A program made the position numbers and the translations under genes. 64,000 nt of DNA from Rhodotorula mucilaginosa. Its lineage: Eukaryota; Basidiomycota; Microbotryomycetes; Sporidiobolales; Sporidiobolaceae. Below, one piece after another: positions 11,424 to 22,126 of this stretch (its first letter is position 1; every line of letters starts with the position of its first letter). Under the pieces are notes generated by a model that was not told the DNA's origin, did not search any database, and saw only the letters and a list, made by a program, of their open reading frames with translations. The stretch is taken from the NCBI GenBank assembly GCA_034406715.1, contig CP137866.1:620001-684000 (forward strand). Reading direction: 5' to 3'.

Positions 11424-12144
11424 ATGTTGAGGACCCTCTTTAGCCGACCAACCTTGCCCTCGCTGCCGTCGACCTCGGCGCTCTCGTCGACCCTCTTCGA
11501 TGCACAGCTGCCAGGTGAACCCGAGACTCTCTCGTCGCGCGCACCTAATGCTTACTGACACGCGAAATCACGCCCACAAACAGGTCTGATGCAGGTCCGA
11601 ACAGCCACCAAGCGCGGCGGTGGTAGCTCCAAGAACGGCCGAAACTCGATCGGAAAGCGCCTCGGAATCAAGAAATACGGCGGTCAGTCTCGAGTGGTTG
11701 TGGCGCTATGCTAAAACACGCGCTGACGATTACTCGTATACAGGCCAGGAAGTCCTCGCCGGCAACATCCTCGTCCGGCAACGCGGCACGACCTGGCACC
11801 CCGGCCAGCACGTCGGTCGCGGACGGGACCACACCCTCTTTGCCCTCGTGCCCGGCTTTGTCACCTACTACCGCGACACGGTCCGCGGGCGCGAACGGAA
11901 ACTGATCGGCATCACCCCGAGCGGGCCGGACGAGAAACTCCCGCGGGACGAACGCTCGCTCGGACGGAGTCGGTACTTTGGCGGCGTCAACCTCAACGGC
12001 GACCTGATGAGCTCGTCCATGGCATTCGACGAGGTGTTCGAGGCGGACGAGGTCCTCGGCGAGGACGAGCTGAAGCGCATGATTGCGGACGCAGCGGCTC
12101 AGACTGGAACCGCAGCGGCACCTGCCCCCGGAGCAACGGCATGA
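11424..12144 (+). CDS. Mitochondrial ribosomal protein bL27m
   Basis: Large-subunit mitoribosomal protein near the peptidyl-transferase centre. Exons 11424-11514, 11584-11682 and 11744-12144; 196 aa. The N-terminal 35 residues ([15 protein letters not shown]) look like a mitochondrial presequence. The conserved L27 core follows: [20 protein letters not shown], then [20 protein letters not shown] and [15 protein letters not shown] fungal-type C-terminal extension of about 90 residues follows the core, as in yeast Mrp7 but shorter. Confidence 0.95.
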
Positions 12145-12307
12145 GTCGAGGGGTAACGGCCCACTCCCTCCCTGTATCTGTAACATCCTCGTTTGCACAA
12201 TTCGAAGCGGGCCGGACAGCCGATGGACGAGCGCTCTCACTCTCGTGCTCTACCCGCCGGATCCGCTGGAGGACGAAGTGAGCATTGGCACTAAAGAGTA
12301 GCGACTC

Positions 12308-14375
12308 TCAACTGAGACTCCAGATCGCTAAAGAGTCTTCCGGGCGGCTCGCAACCTGATTGACGTCGCCACTCCGGCGGGCATCGTCGTTTCCCGTCGA
12401 ATCTGCCAACGAACCGCTCGACATCGCTGGCTGCGACCTGCCCGCGGCGTCACCAACCGCACTCGATCCGTCAACAGATCCAGCATCGTCATCACCGTCA
12501 GATTCCGATTCGGAAGCCGAATCGAGCCAGTCTCGTTCCGGCGCCACCTTCTTCTGAAACCGTCGCGTGCCAGAGGTGGTGATCAGCCACGGTTCGGTCG
12601 GGTGGAACAGAGTCGAAGAGATCGGATCTGTGCGTGTGTAGTATATCAGGAGCCAATCGCGGATCAGTGACGATCCGGATCCGGCAGAGAGCAGGCTGGA
12701 CGCTTGGGGTCCCAGCGCGAGAAGCGAGAAGAAGGCATCGCATACCTTGCGAGAGAGAGAAAGTGGTGACCGCCTCGAGCTGGTCGGGTAGAGGCTGTGC
12801 GCTAAAGACCGAGAGTACACCATCCTATGTAGCGACGGGCGCGCATGAGGGTCAGGAACCGTTTCAGGGACCAAAGATCGGAATTTGCGAAACACGAACC
12901 TGGTCTCCCGCCGCGAGCCACATGCCGCTCGGATCAATATCGAAGCCTGTGTGATTATGAATGATCCAGTGAGTGAAAGAGCGCACTACCTGGGAGTGCT
13001 GTGCGCGGGCGGGTGGAGGAGGAGGACTCACCGAGTCGCTGGTTCGTACCACCTTTCCGAGCCAAACGCCCACCGCTACTTCGTTTCGAGGTGTTGCGCA
13101 GGTCCCACACGTCGAGGTGTGTAGATTGTCGAGAAGCGACGAAGAGGAGATGGGGGGACAAGGGATGGAAGAGGAGCTGCGAATGGGTTTGCATGAGTAC
13201 ACGCGGCGCCGGATCATGCTGCTCGCGCCTTGATCGTACCTTGGTGACACCACCTTTCTGCGACGGAAACAAGAGGTTGACGAGTGGTTTCTGCATCGAA
13301 GGGTCGTACAACCCGACCGAGCCGGAGAAAGACCCCGCGGCGAGAAGCGCGGTCCCGCTCGTCTGGTCATAAGGCGAAAACGCGAGCGAGGAGATGACCC
13401 CTGGAGCGTGCGGGAGTCAAAAATTGAGCGACTTATGACTGAGGGTCAGGGAGCAAAGACTGAGGCGCGAACCTACCTTTCTGACCTGATCGCGAGCTCC
13501 GCGTCGGCGTCGTTTGCATGCGAAAGCCAGCAACGCCGGGCCGCGCAACGTCAAAGATTTCGATCGCATACTCAAAGCCGCAGTAGAGACTGATTTCGCT
13601 CAAAGTATACCTTACTTGTCAGCAGAGATCGCCGACGCTTTCAGCGAGGCGGGGAACGCACCTGGAGCCGTCCGGAGAGAACGCCATCGAGTGCGGCGCT
13701 ACGAAGCGCTCGGTATGATCGACGATCGGGTAGCTCGCTCGGATCTGTCACGACATGTGAGTCAATCTCGTGGTCCTGCTGCTTGAGGTGGGATACAGTC
13801 GGGGCTCACCCTCCGGTCGTGACCGTCGAGCAAGTGAACGGGGTGATCTTTGACGCCCGTCGCAAAGGCAAACATGGCCGGATCATACGCCGAGGCGCCC
13901 GGATACCAGGCCGAAGAGTGTACGGCATCTGGCGGCGCGTGCGTCCATGCAGGCTCGAGGTGTTTCGAAGTGGAGGCGATGGGCTGTTCAGGTTCTCGAG
14001 GTCTGCAGTCGGCGGGCACTTTGATTCGTCAATTGCGGCAGGACGAAGCACGACAATCACAGGAGGGTATGTCTCACAGTGGGAAGAGCGATAGGGAGCG
14101 GTCGTCCGCTGTAGCAAGCGCGCAGGAACCGTCGGGGCATCTGGGAAGTATCGGAAAGAGGGACAGGAAAAACCCGGGAAAACCCAGAGTCAATGGGCGC
14201 TGAGCTGAATCGCGCGAGCTGAGGCGCAAATGTAGCAAGAGCGTCGGGAGGTGATGTACATTAAAGCGTCTCTATAGAAAGCGTCGGTGGCTCGCTTTGA
14301 CGAGTTTGGAGCAGGAGCGGATGAGATTTGATGAGGTCGGTCGGCAAAGGTGACGAGGTGGGACATTCCCGCCAT
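12308..14375 (-). CDS. TCAB1/WRAP53-like WD40 protein
   Basis: WD40 protein of the telomerase Cajal-body protein 1 family, which binds CAB-box RNAs and aids RNP assembly. Ten exons: 14375-14260, 14140-14078, 14002-13810, 13744-13662, 13589-13477, 13400-13240, 13176-13032, 12946-12900, 12824-12746, 12627-12308; they close in phase at 439 aa. Matches to human WRAP53 run along the chain: CPDGSCALATADDRSLSLF, FVAPHSMAFSPDGSSLYCGF, IFDVARPG, GTNQRLGFDIDPSGMWLAAG and WLITTSGTRRF. The C-terminus carries an acidic low-complexity insert (DSASESESDGDDD). The first exon is the least certain part; the second links it by the expected WD-blade wording. Divergent from La, 165 bp apart. Confidence 0.87.
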
Positions 14376-14540
14376 TCGGACAGATACCAGTACTCGTTTC
14401 TGTCACGCTAATCGAGGATTTTGTACGAGGCAGAGTGTTGTGATGAGAGGCGAGCTGAGCTGTGGCATGCTGCACCGCCTCGTTCCGCTCCCAGTGACCT
14501 GCTGCTCTCTCTCAGGGTTCTGCCATTCACAAGACAGACC
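14376..14540. promoter_or_regulatory. Divergent promoter region TCAB1-like / La
   Basis: Only 165 bp separate the two start codons, so the genes probably share a bidirectional promoter. No specific element was identified. Confidence 0.55.
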
Positions 14541-16582
14541 ATGAGCGACTCTACTAAACCCGCCCAGTCGGTCAGCGACGCCGTCCTCACCCAGGGTGCG
14601 CGCAACCTCTGCCCGCCCTCCTCCTCCTCCTTTTCCGAACAAAGTTCACTGACCTCGCCTTCGTTCCCGCTTCACCAGTCGAGTTCTACCTGTCCAACTC
14701 GAACTTGCCGTTCGACAAGTTCCTGTTCAACCTCTGGGCCGCGTCCTACCACGACCCTGCCGCCATCATCGCCAACACCCCGGCTCCCGAAGGCTCGCAA
14801 AAACACCCCCAGTCGCCGCACAATGCCTTCCACCTCGGCTGGCTCCCGCTCGAAAAGCTCGCTTCGTTCAAGCGCATGCAGCCCTACCTCGAAGCGCCCC
14901 CCGCCGGGCTCGGGTCCGTTGACGCGATCGCAGACGTCGTCAAGCAGTCCAACCTCGTCGAGGTTCACAAGTTTGGCCAGGAGGGAGAGACCGGCGCCGG
15001 CTGGTACGTCCGCCGCAAGACCAACTTGTCCAAGCCGGAGGATGCGATGCAGCGCAGCGTCTACGTCAAGGGCTTCCCCGCGACCGAGAAGAACGGAGAG
15101 ACCGACGAGGAGCGCAAGGAGATCAAGGCCAAGGAGGACGAGCTCCAGAAGCGCCTCGAGTCGTGGGCGCGGGATCTGAACGTCGGAAAAGTTCTCTCGG
15201 TCCGCATGCGGCGAGAGGACAGGCCCGGTGTCGACGGCAAGCCCCCCATCAAGGGCAAGGGCAAGTTCAAGGTCAGTTCCGGGGCGGCACGACTTCTCCC
15301 TCGTGAGCAGCGTGACTGACTTGGAAGCGATGTCCAGGGCTCGATCTTTATGGAGTTTGCCGAGAAAGAGTCGGTCGACAAGTTCCTCGCCCTCGACCCG
15401 AAACCCACCTTTGACGGTGCTGCTCTCGAGCTCAAGACCAAGTGAGTCAGCGAGGCACTCTTTCTGGTCCTATTGCCATGCGGCGCTGACGCGCGCGCAC
15501 TCGTCCAGGCTCGACTATGTCGAGGAGAAGCGCAAGATTTACGCGCCCGACTCGGCTCCGATCACGGGCGCCTCCAAAGACTCTGTCCCGAAGAACCCGT
15601 ACTCCAAGTCGGCCAAGCCTTTCAACGCGTGGGCCGAGCGACTCGTCGGCGAGGACGGGTTCCCGATCAAGCCGTCGGCGGTGGCCGCTGCGCGCGCCAA
15701 CGGCAAGAAGCGCGGAGCCGAGGACGAGAACGAGGCAGAGGAGCGCGAGATCATGTACGACGGCGTGCGCTTCAAGGCGCGCCGCACTGGCGGCAAGGAC
15801 GGCAAGGTCGAGATTGTCGACGAGGAGAGCGTCGGCAAGGGCGAGGGCGGCTGGGCGACCGGCAAGGTGTTCCGGTTCACGATCGCCAAAAAGGACGGGT
15901 CGACGTCGACTGACTCGAAAGAGGACGGCGAAAAGTTTGACTTTGTGTCGCTCAAGAAGCGCCTCGAGCCGATCGCCAAGCCGGCGTTCGTCTCGCTCGC
16001 CGAGGACCGCCCGATCGCGCCGCTCCCGGCTGGCGCTTCAGGAGACAAGGACAGCACGATGAAGGAGGCCGCGCCCAAGTCCGAGTTCCCGACGCGCTTG
16101 AACGCCCCGCCCGAGATCAAGTCGTCTGCCGACGTCAAGAAGGACGACGCGCCGGAAGCGTCGACCTCTTCGGCCTCGGGCTCGGGCGCACAGCAGTACC
16201 CGGCGCGCGGACAGGCGAGCTTCAAGGAGGTGGTCACGGACGAGACTTTTGACAAGCTCAAGTCCGAGGTCGGCGAGATTGACGGCCGCAAGGTCGAGTG
16301 GGTTCGTGTGTCCGGTGCGTTCCTTTGTGCTCTCTTTCTCTGGTCTTTCTCGCGCGATCGTTGCTGACTCTCTCTCTCGTGCGGTAATCTACAGAGGCGG
16401 ACGAGCGTGCGCACCAGCTCTCGCGTGCGCGCTACCACGCCGAGCAGGCCTTCTCGGGCGAGCGCGGCGGTCCGGGCGGTCGCGGTGGCCGCGGCGGACG
16501 TGGCGGTGGACGTGGTGGTCGTGGTGGACGCGGCGGCGGTGGTGGACGCGGCGGTCACAACAAGCGCCCGCGTCGCGATTAG
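14541..16582 (+). CDS. La protein (La-related, RNA polymerase III transcript chaperone)
   Basis: Binds 3' UUU-OH of nascent Pol III transcripts such as pre-tRNAs. Exons 14541-14595, 14679-15271, 15338-15441, 15509-16314 and 16395-16582; 581 aa. The La motif begins VEFYLSNSNLPFDKFLFNLW and ends around SNLVEVHKFG. RRM1 follows with SVYVKGFP and GSIFMEFAEKESVDKFL. A long charged region holds the second, C-terminal RRM (ATGKVFRFTIAKKDG region). The protein ends in an RGG tail (GGRGGRGGRGGGRGG) and HNKRPRRD. The fungal insert GASGDKDST...SSASGSG is low complexity. The protein is longer than yeast Lhp1 and nearer to animal La architecture. Confidence 0.95.
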
Positions 16583-16926
16583 GTGGATGTTTTGTGCCCT
16601 GATATATCCCGGCTTGCCTCGCGGCGCTCGCTTGCGAGGGCCAATGAAAAGCAGTATTTCGACTGCCCGTTTTCTCGATGCGGTGACGACTTTACGAGCG
16701 TGGTCGCGAGAGGGCCCTATGCAGCCTGCTCGAATGATTTGTGGCGCGGTCACGTGCAGTGAGGCTTTTGTGGAATGCAGCGGGGAGCGGTTCTTTTCCT
16801 TCGCCATCTCTATACTGTACTCGCTCGCACGACTGTCGGAAGGGCTCGCTAGCTACATACTGGGAACGCTTGGCTGCTCTGGGAACGCCGGGTACGGGCT
16901 GGACGTCCCTCGCTCTCCGGCGCGGC
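16583..16926. other. Intergenic, La to MFS transporter
   Basis: La 3' flank and MFS promoter. No gene seen. Confidence 0.5.
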
Positions 16927-19005
16927 ATGCAACATCCGCTGCGATCCGCGTCCGCAACTCCCGACTCTGCCACTGGCTGGGAGGCCGTCGACCGCGAGAT
17001 TGAGCAGCTTGCACAACAGGGCAGGATGGACGAGTTCAAAGCGGCCAAGTTGGCGGAAGGAGCGGACGACGTCGAGGATGGTCGGGAAGCCCCACCGCCG
17101 CCCGGAGAAGGCGATCACGGGGCTTCGGACGACGCAGAGGCCTTGCATGCCGAAGCAGAGCAATACATACGGAGGCTGGATCCGGAGGAACAAACGCGCA
17201 AGGTGATCCTGCTCGCCTGCGCTTGCTGTCTCAGCATCGGAAGGTGCGTCCCTTCGTTTCATGTACGGTCTTTGAGCTGGCGTAGGCATTGTTTTACTTA
17301 CGGTGGACCCCCACACACAGTCACTATGCAACGTACGATCTCGGTCCCATCAAGAACTCCCTCGGCACGAGCGAGTCGGGCTTTGCCGGCTTTGTGAGCG
17401 CGATCGAACTCGCCAACACGGTCACGCCGCTCGTCGCCGGATTCCTCGTCGCCAAGCTCGGAGCAGCCGTGTGCGGACTCGTTGCGACCGGTTTGGTCTT
17501 TGGCGGCCAGATCATCGTCTACTTTGCGCAGAGCCTAGAGGGGGGAGCGGCGGGAAACTTGCCACTCATGGTGGGTCAAGTTTTCTGTTCCGGGTCACAG
17601 AGTCGCTACTTACATCCGCGCGTATGTAGGTGCTCGGTCTCCTCGTGTTTGGCGCCGGGACTTCGCCTCTGGCTGTGGTACAAGAATCAATCATCCTTCA
17701 GCACAACGACTCGTCTTCGCGGTTTGTCGCTCGCTCGATCGCGGCCGGACTCGTCCTTGGCAAGGCGGTGGGCTTTCGCGAGCTGTGTTCGGATGTCTCT
17801 CGCGGCCGCTGACCTGGTCTCCATCGCAGGGCTCCTTTGCCGGTGCATGGTCGTCCGAGCCACTTTACGCCATCTCGCCGCGCCTCCCCTTCTTGGTCGC
17901 CTTGTGTCTCACCTTCTTTTCCTTCTCGGCAAGTCTGCTCTACGCTCTCGTGGAACGGCGGGACACTCGCGCCCGAGCGGGGCGCAAGGACGCTGCGCAC
18001 CACCATCATCAGCCTCTCCGACTTTCAATCTTGGCCTATTTCGGCTCGCCGTTCTGGTGGTACATGGGCGTGTGCGCCCTCGCCGGGACGTGGTACACGA
18101 CCGAGCACCTCTCGTCTCACCTCTTGCAGTCCGTCTACTCGATCCCGGAAGCGGAAGCGAGTCCAGCTGCGGCGCTCGTGCTCGGTGCTCCTCTTTTGGT
18201 GGGCATTGGGAAAGATTTCGGTCGCTCTGTAGTGGCTGATCCCCCTTTTCACGCTGCAGTGTTATCCTCTCTTGGGCTACTTTCTCGACCGCCGCCCAAA
18301 CTTGCTGGACAAGTTTTGGCTCGCTGTGCCGTCATTGATCTCTTTCACCTACTTTAGTTACTTGCTGGTGAGCTAGGTCTTGTTGATGTTCGCCAAAGCG
18401 TGTGCTGACTGGTGTAACCCGTTCGCAGCTCGGTCCCGTCATTCCGGCCTTTCTCGCCATTCTTCCGGCTGCCCTCGGTGTCGGCAGCGGGACGCTCCTC
18501 TTGGTCCTCGTGGTGCCGAGGATCGTCGAGCCAGAGTGGGCTCTCTCGTTTGACTGCGTCTCTGCCCTCGCTGACGCGCTTGCCCCCTCGCAGTCAAGCC
18601 GCGACCGCTCTCGGCGCGCACAAGTCGATCGAGATGGCCGGCGCCATCATCATCCAGACCCTCTGCGGTCGTTTGCTCTCGCTCGAATCGCACACCCATC
18701 GCCCCGACGAGCAACTGGACGAAGATCCGACGTGGGCCATTTCGCTCCTCTTGGCGGTTTCGCTCGTCCAGGTCGGCATCGTCGCGCGGTGGTGGTCCGT
18801 CATCCGGGCGACGGCTCGCTCCAAGGCGACGAGGGTGCCGACCGAGGAGGAGGAGCTCGGGCTGCTTGACGATGAGCGGGTCCCGTCGCCGCTGTCGTCG
18901 CCGTCGTCGGAGTTTGAAAATGCGGCGCGCGGGTACCGATGCCTTTATGCTGCCTCGGGAATCGTCGTGCTCTCGTGGGTGTGCTTCCTGTCCAACTTGG
19001 TATGA
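16927..19005 (+). CDS. Major facilitator superfamily transporter
   Basis: Integral membrane transporter, substrate unknown. Exons 16927-17243, 17321-17570, 17630-17767, 17830-18198, 18260-18367, 18429-18535 and 18594-19005; 566 aa. A hydrophilic N-terminus of about 95 residues precedes the first membrane helix (KVILLACACCLSIG). Eleven to twelve hydrophobic segments follow, including FAGFVSAIELANTVTPLVAG, FLVALCLTFFSFSASLLYAL, LSILAYFGSPFWWYMGVCAL and YRCLYAASGIVVLSWVCFLS. The first half has the MFS A-motif position degraded. The central cytosolic loop carries DTRARAGRKDAAHHHH. It looks like the MFSD1-like or uncharacterised fungal MFS groups; the substrate cannot be read from the sequence. 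The ATG at 16927 is the only one giving the full soluble N-terminus in frame. Confidence 0.86.
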
Positions 19006-20418
19006 GTTCTATGTAATTTATCGGAGAGTTGTGCCGTCGTTGGGGCTTTTGGCCATCTTTGATCGTGCACTTTCCCTTTGCTTCCGCCTCCGAGCACTGG
19101 CTTGGTCTGCAGGCGACGATCCACTTACATCTCAATTCAGAGTCACATGATCCCGCTGTGTTTGTCCAGTACGAAAGCCCCCCTCGGAGTGCTTCGCAGG
19201 ACCGGATCTTTCCTTGACGGATCACCTGGGAAAAGTCGTCATCCGAAGTGCAGCCACTCAGCCAGTCCGGGTGCGTATGCTACGCGAGGAAAGGTCATGC
19301 CATGCGTACGAGCCTGAAAAACACCTGCGCAAGCGTGCTCTCCATGTGAACGGCTCCAAGCGCGCATGTTTGAATGCCCAACTTGCGCTCGTCTTGCCGA
19401 GTCTCGCTGATTCCGCGCCTAGTCCCGACTTGTTGAAACGTACTAGTACCGAAATAGCTGTGCTGACACGTGCCCGGGGGACCGAATTCAGCGCATTCCG
19501 AAAGCGTGAGGAATAATTGCGAGAGAAGATGTGCCGGTGGACCGTCTTCCCTCAGGAAGCGCTCTCTGCGCCCGCAATCCGGGCTTCATCGCGTCGACCT
19601 AGCCACCGACTTCAGGCTATGCTGAGGGCGAGGGCCCCCTTTGAGGCAGTATGTTCGTGGTGAGTGGCGAAGGGAAATCCCTTGCCCTTTCCATGGCAGC
19701 ACCTACGCTCGTGTCGGAATCTTTTCCCATCAGGGTGGGATCAACATAGCTGTAGAATGCTGCGATGAATATTGCACCCGTAGAGGTACTGCAAGGGGCC
19801 GAAACAGGCTTTTCTTTGCGGAGATGGTCCTGGAAGCGCTCAGGCCCCCTGCTCCTCCAGAGACCAAGTCCCGAATTGACGTTTGTTTTGGGGTCTTTTT
19901 CTACCAGTTCGCTGCCCATAGAGCCGTAGACTGGGGTTTGGAGCATTGCGCGACCGTAGAAGCTCTCTGAGGGGGTGAAACCGTGCTATTCTGTGCGGTG
20001 AACGCTCGCACCCTCTCCTTCTCCAGAACTGACGTTAGTTTCGGCATTCCGTTGTACCACGGCAGTGCCAACAGGACCGTAGACTGGTTTGATGCATGTT
20101 TCGCGGCCGTAAAAGCTCTCCGAGAGGGGTAAATCGAGCCTTTCTTTGCGGCGACGGTGCGGAAAACGCTCAAGCCCCTTGCTCCTCCAAATTTGCTCGG
20201 ACCTTGGCGGGACTTGCGTAGAGACCTAGCGATCAGGTTTCTCGGCGCATATAGCCTACTGGACTTGTTCTCCGAGGCTTTCTTGGCGAGAAAAATCTGA
20301 TCGAAGTTTCTTGAGAAGGTCGACTTTCGGGGATCATAACTTGGTGTAGACTTGTCCGTTTTTGATGATTCTTGCGTCAGTACATAGCGTCAAAAGCGGA
20401 GAAGTTGATTATATGCCG
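19006..20418. other. Gene-poor region with diverged repeats
   Basis: No coding potential that I can support. The stretch contains a diverged tandem repeat (19749-20200) and otherwise AT-richer, stop-dense sequence. Confidence 0.55.
19749..20200. repeat. Diverged tandem repeat, three units of about 155-175 bp
   Basis: Three related units start near 19749 (GCTGTAGAATG), 19923 (CCGTAGACTGG) and 20077 (CCGTAGACTGG). Shared blocks follow in the same order: a GTAGAAGCTCTC-like block, a CTTTCTTTGCGG-like block, an ACGCTCA..CCCCTGCTCCTCC block and, in the first two, AATTGACGTTTG / AACTGACGTTAG. Unit spacing is 174 and 154 bp. A fourth, weaker copy may precede 19749. The period does not match any gene family I know. 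Confidence 0.65.
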
Positions 20419-20528
20419 GGTTTTTTGGTCTAGTGGCTATGACGCGTCCTTCACAGTTGTCCAATTTGGAGCTTAACAAACTCCTTGGAAACCGGACGAG
20501 GTCTCGGGTTCGACCCCCGAAAGAATCA
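20419..20528 (+). tRNA. tRNA-Val (anticodon CAC) with a 37-nt intron
   Basis: Cloverleaf is complete. Acceptor GGTTTTT (20419-20425) pairs with AAGAATC (20521-20527, two G-T pairs), discriminator A at 20528. D-stem GTC pairs with GAC (20441-20443). Anticodon stem CGTCC (20445-20449) pairs with GGACG (20494-20498). The loop reads TT-CAC-A with CAC at 20452-20454. T-arm TCGGG-TTCGACC-CCCGA spans 20504-20520. The intron, 20456-20492, follows position 37 as in all eukaryotic tRNAs and folds into a hairpin (GTT/AAC, CCAA/TTGG, GGAG/CTCC). Box A (TGGTCTAGTGG) and box B (GGTTCGACCCC) are canonical. A T5 run at 20535-20539 is the Pol III terminator. Confidence 0.94.
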
Positions 20529-22126
20529 CCTGTCTTTTTGGTACAGTAGCCCAAAAGAATCGGGCTATAAGCGTCTTTTTTGGAGAAGTTGCGAGCAGGA
20601 GAAGGTCGGCTGCTGTTCGATCGGAAACTCCTCGGACCAAACTTGAAAGAGGTCTGTGCGAGGAGATCTGTGCGAGGAGATCTGTGCGAGGAGATCTGTG
20701 CGAGGAGATCTGTGCGAGGACGAGGATCCGCAGCAGCTGCAGCTCCAGGGTCGAGTCCCAGAATTAGCCCACCTACAGTATATCCTCGAAAGGCGACCGG
20801 TATCCTTTCATCCCGAGCGTGCACTCAAAGCCCTGCCTACAAAGACAAGTCCGCTACTTCAACTAGAGACTCATAGGCTCACTATAGTCTGTTCAATTCC
20901 AGCGAATGAATCTCAATTCACTCCCGTGCTCTCCGGCGCGGCCTCAAGCTTTCCCTGTTGCCACTGCGCTTGCTTCTGACGCTTGTAATTGCCGTTGATC
21001 ATTCCATGTTTCCCCGTGCACATCAGTCTTCGTTCGTACGCATTGCAGAGGCCGATTCGAGAGAGTCAAGTGAATGAGCGGACGCGGAGGCACTTGCTGG
21101 GGATGCGGCCGCGGGAGCTCAAGCTTGCACGATTGCTTGCGATGACCTCTCCGCCCTAGGCCTTCCAGCACCGGAGCAGGAACTCCTCCGCATGCAGCGA
21201 GGAGCAGGAACGGAAACCATCGTGCGCGTGGACGAGGAAGGGCGAGTGCTCGTTTGCAAGGAGGGAAGCGCAGCAAGAAGCGTAAACTTGCATAGGTATG
21301 TGAGAACGGGCGCCTTGCCACAGACTCGCTGCCGTGCAGCAGCACGAGCAAGCGAAAAATTTGCGGCTCGCCAAAGTGCGGGAGAGAGCGCGTTCAGAGC
21401 GCTCGCGCGGGTTGGAGCGAAGTAATTCCGGTACTCGCCGCGGCAACGTCGGGCTCGGGCTTGAACGCTGACGTCGCAACGGACAAGCAAACGTACGGAC
21501 AGTGTCGGCATCCAAGCGCGCGGGGGGGAGACGGACGTCGAGGTTCGCCTCATCTCGGTGTTCGCGTCGACAAAGGCGAGTGGGCGACAAGGGACGCGGG
21601 GGAGACCAGCACGCGGACGCAACCTGCTCGAGACAGTTCCTCGAACAACCGTCGCCCTGCTGGAGCAGCTATGGACGCGACCTCTCACTCGGTTGAACGA
21701 CCCTCTCGAGCAGCCAGCGATGACATGACAATCGCCCGTCGACTCTCCGAGTATGCGAGTCGCCTGGGCACAAACCCTGCTCGACGAGGCCCCTGCGCGG
21801 ACATCCGTTGCTAGCGGACGGCCAGCGGGGCAGCAGCGGAGAAGGACTTTGACGGTCGAGGTGATCGAACACAGCGACGGCCGCCTCGAGGGAGCAAAAG
21901 TGCCAGAGCTCGGCAGAAGCGGGCGTAGGAGGCAACAGCATGACAAGTGTAAAGTATTGACTGAACCTGTTCTTTTGTCCGGAGGTTGAGCGAGGGATGC
22001 CGAAGGAGAGCGAGGCGGCGGCGAGACAGCGCGGACCACACTTCTCGCGCTGCCACCTCTCTCTCTCTCTCGTCCCTTTGTACGCTGACCCTCGCGACCA
22101 CCGACACACACTTGCGAACTCACACG
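20529..22126. other. Gene-poor region with minisatellite
   Basis: Contains the Pol III terminator, a 14-bp minisatellite and no gene I can defend. A possible coding patch lies at 21075-21470, on the plus strand: open frame with VRVDEEGRVLVCKEG, then a GTATGT donor at 21297 and an acceptor near 21349. It has no recognisable family, start or stop context. Confidence 0.45.
20653..20720. repeat. 14-bp minisatellite, about five copies
   Basis: Head-to-tail copies of TCTGTGCGAGGAGA start at 20653, 20667, 20681, 20695 and 20709. The first four are identical and the last differs at its end. Each junction makes an AGATCT site. The 14-bp period is not a multiple of three, so it is not a coding repeat. 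Confidence 0.93.

Noticed and set aside
13177-13239. Reading through in frame instead of an intron in the TCAB1-like gene
   Set aside because: The segment has a clean GTACGA...TTCGCAG intron and removing it gives the continuous WD blade KLLFHPLSPHLLF.
15539-16807. 422-codon minus-strand open frame over La
   Set aside because: Antisense of the La coding exons and of its RGG tail; no domain of its own.
20653-20720. Short direct repeats considered as a CRISPR array
   Set aside because: Repeats are contiguous with no spacers, and the genome is eukaryotic.
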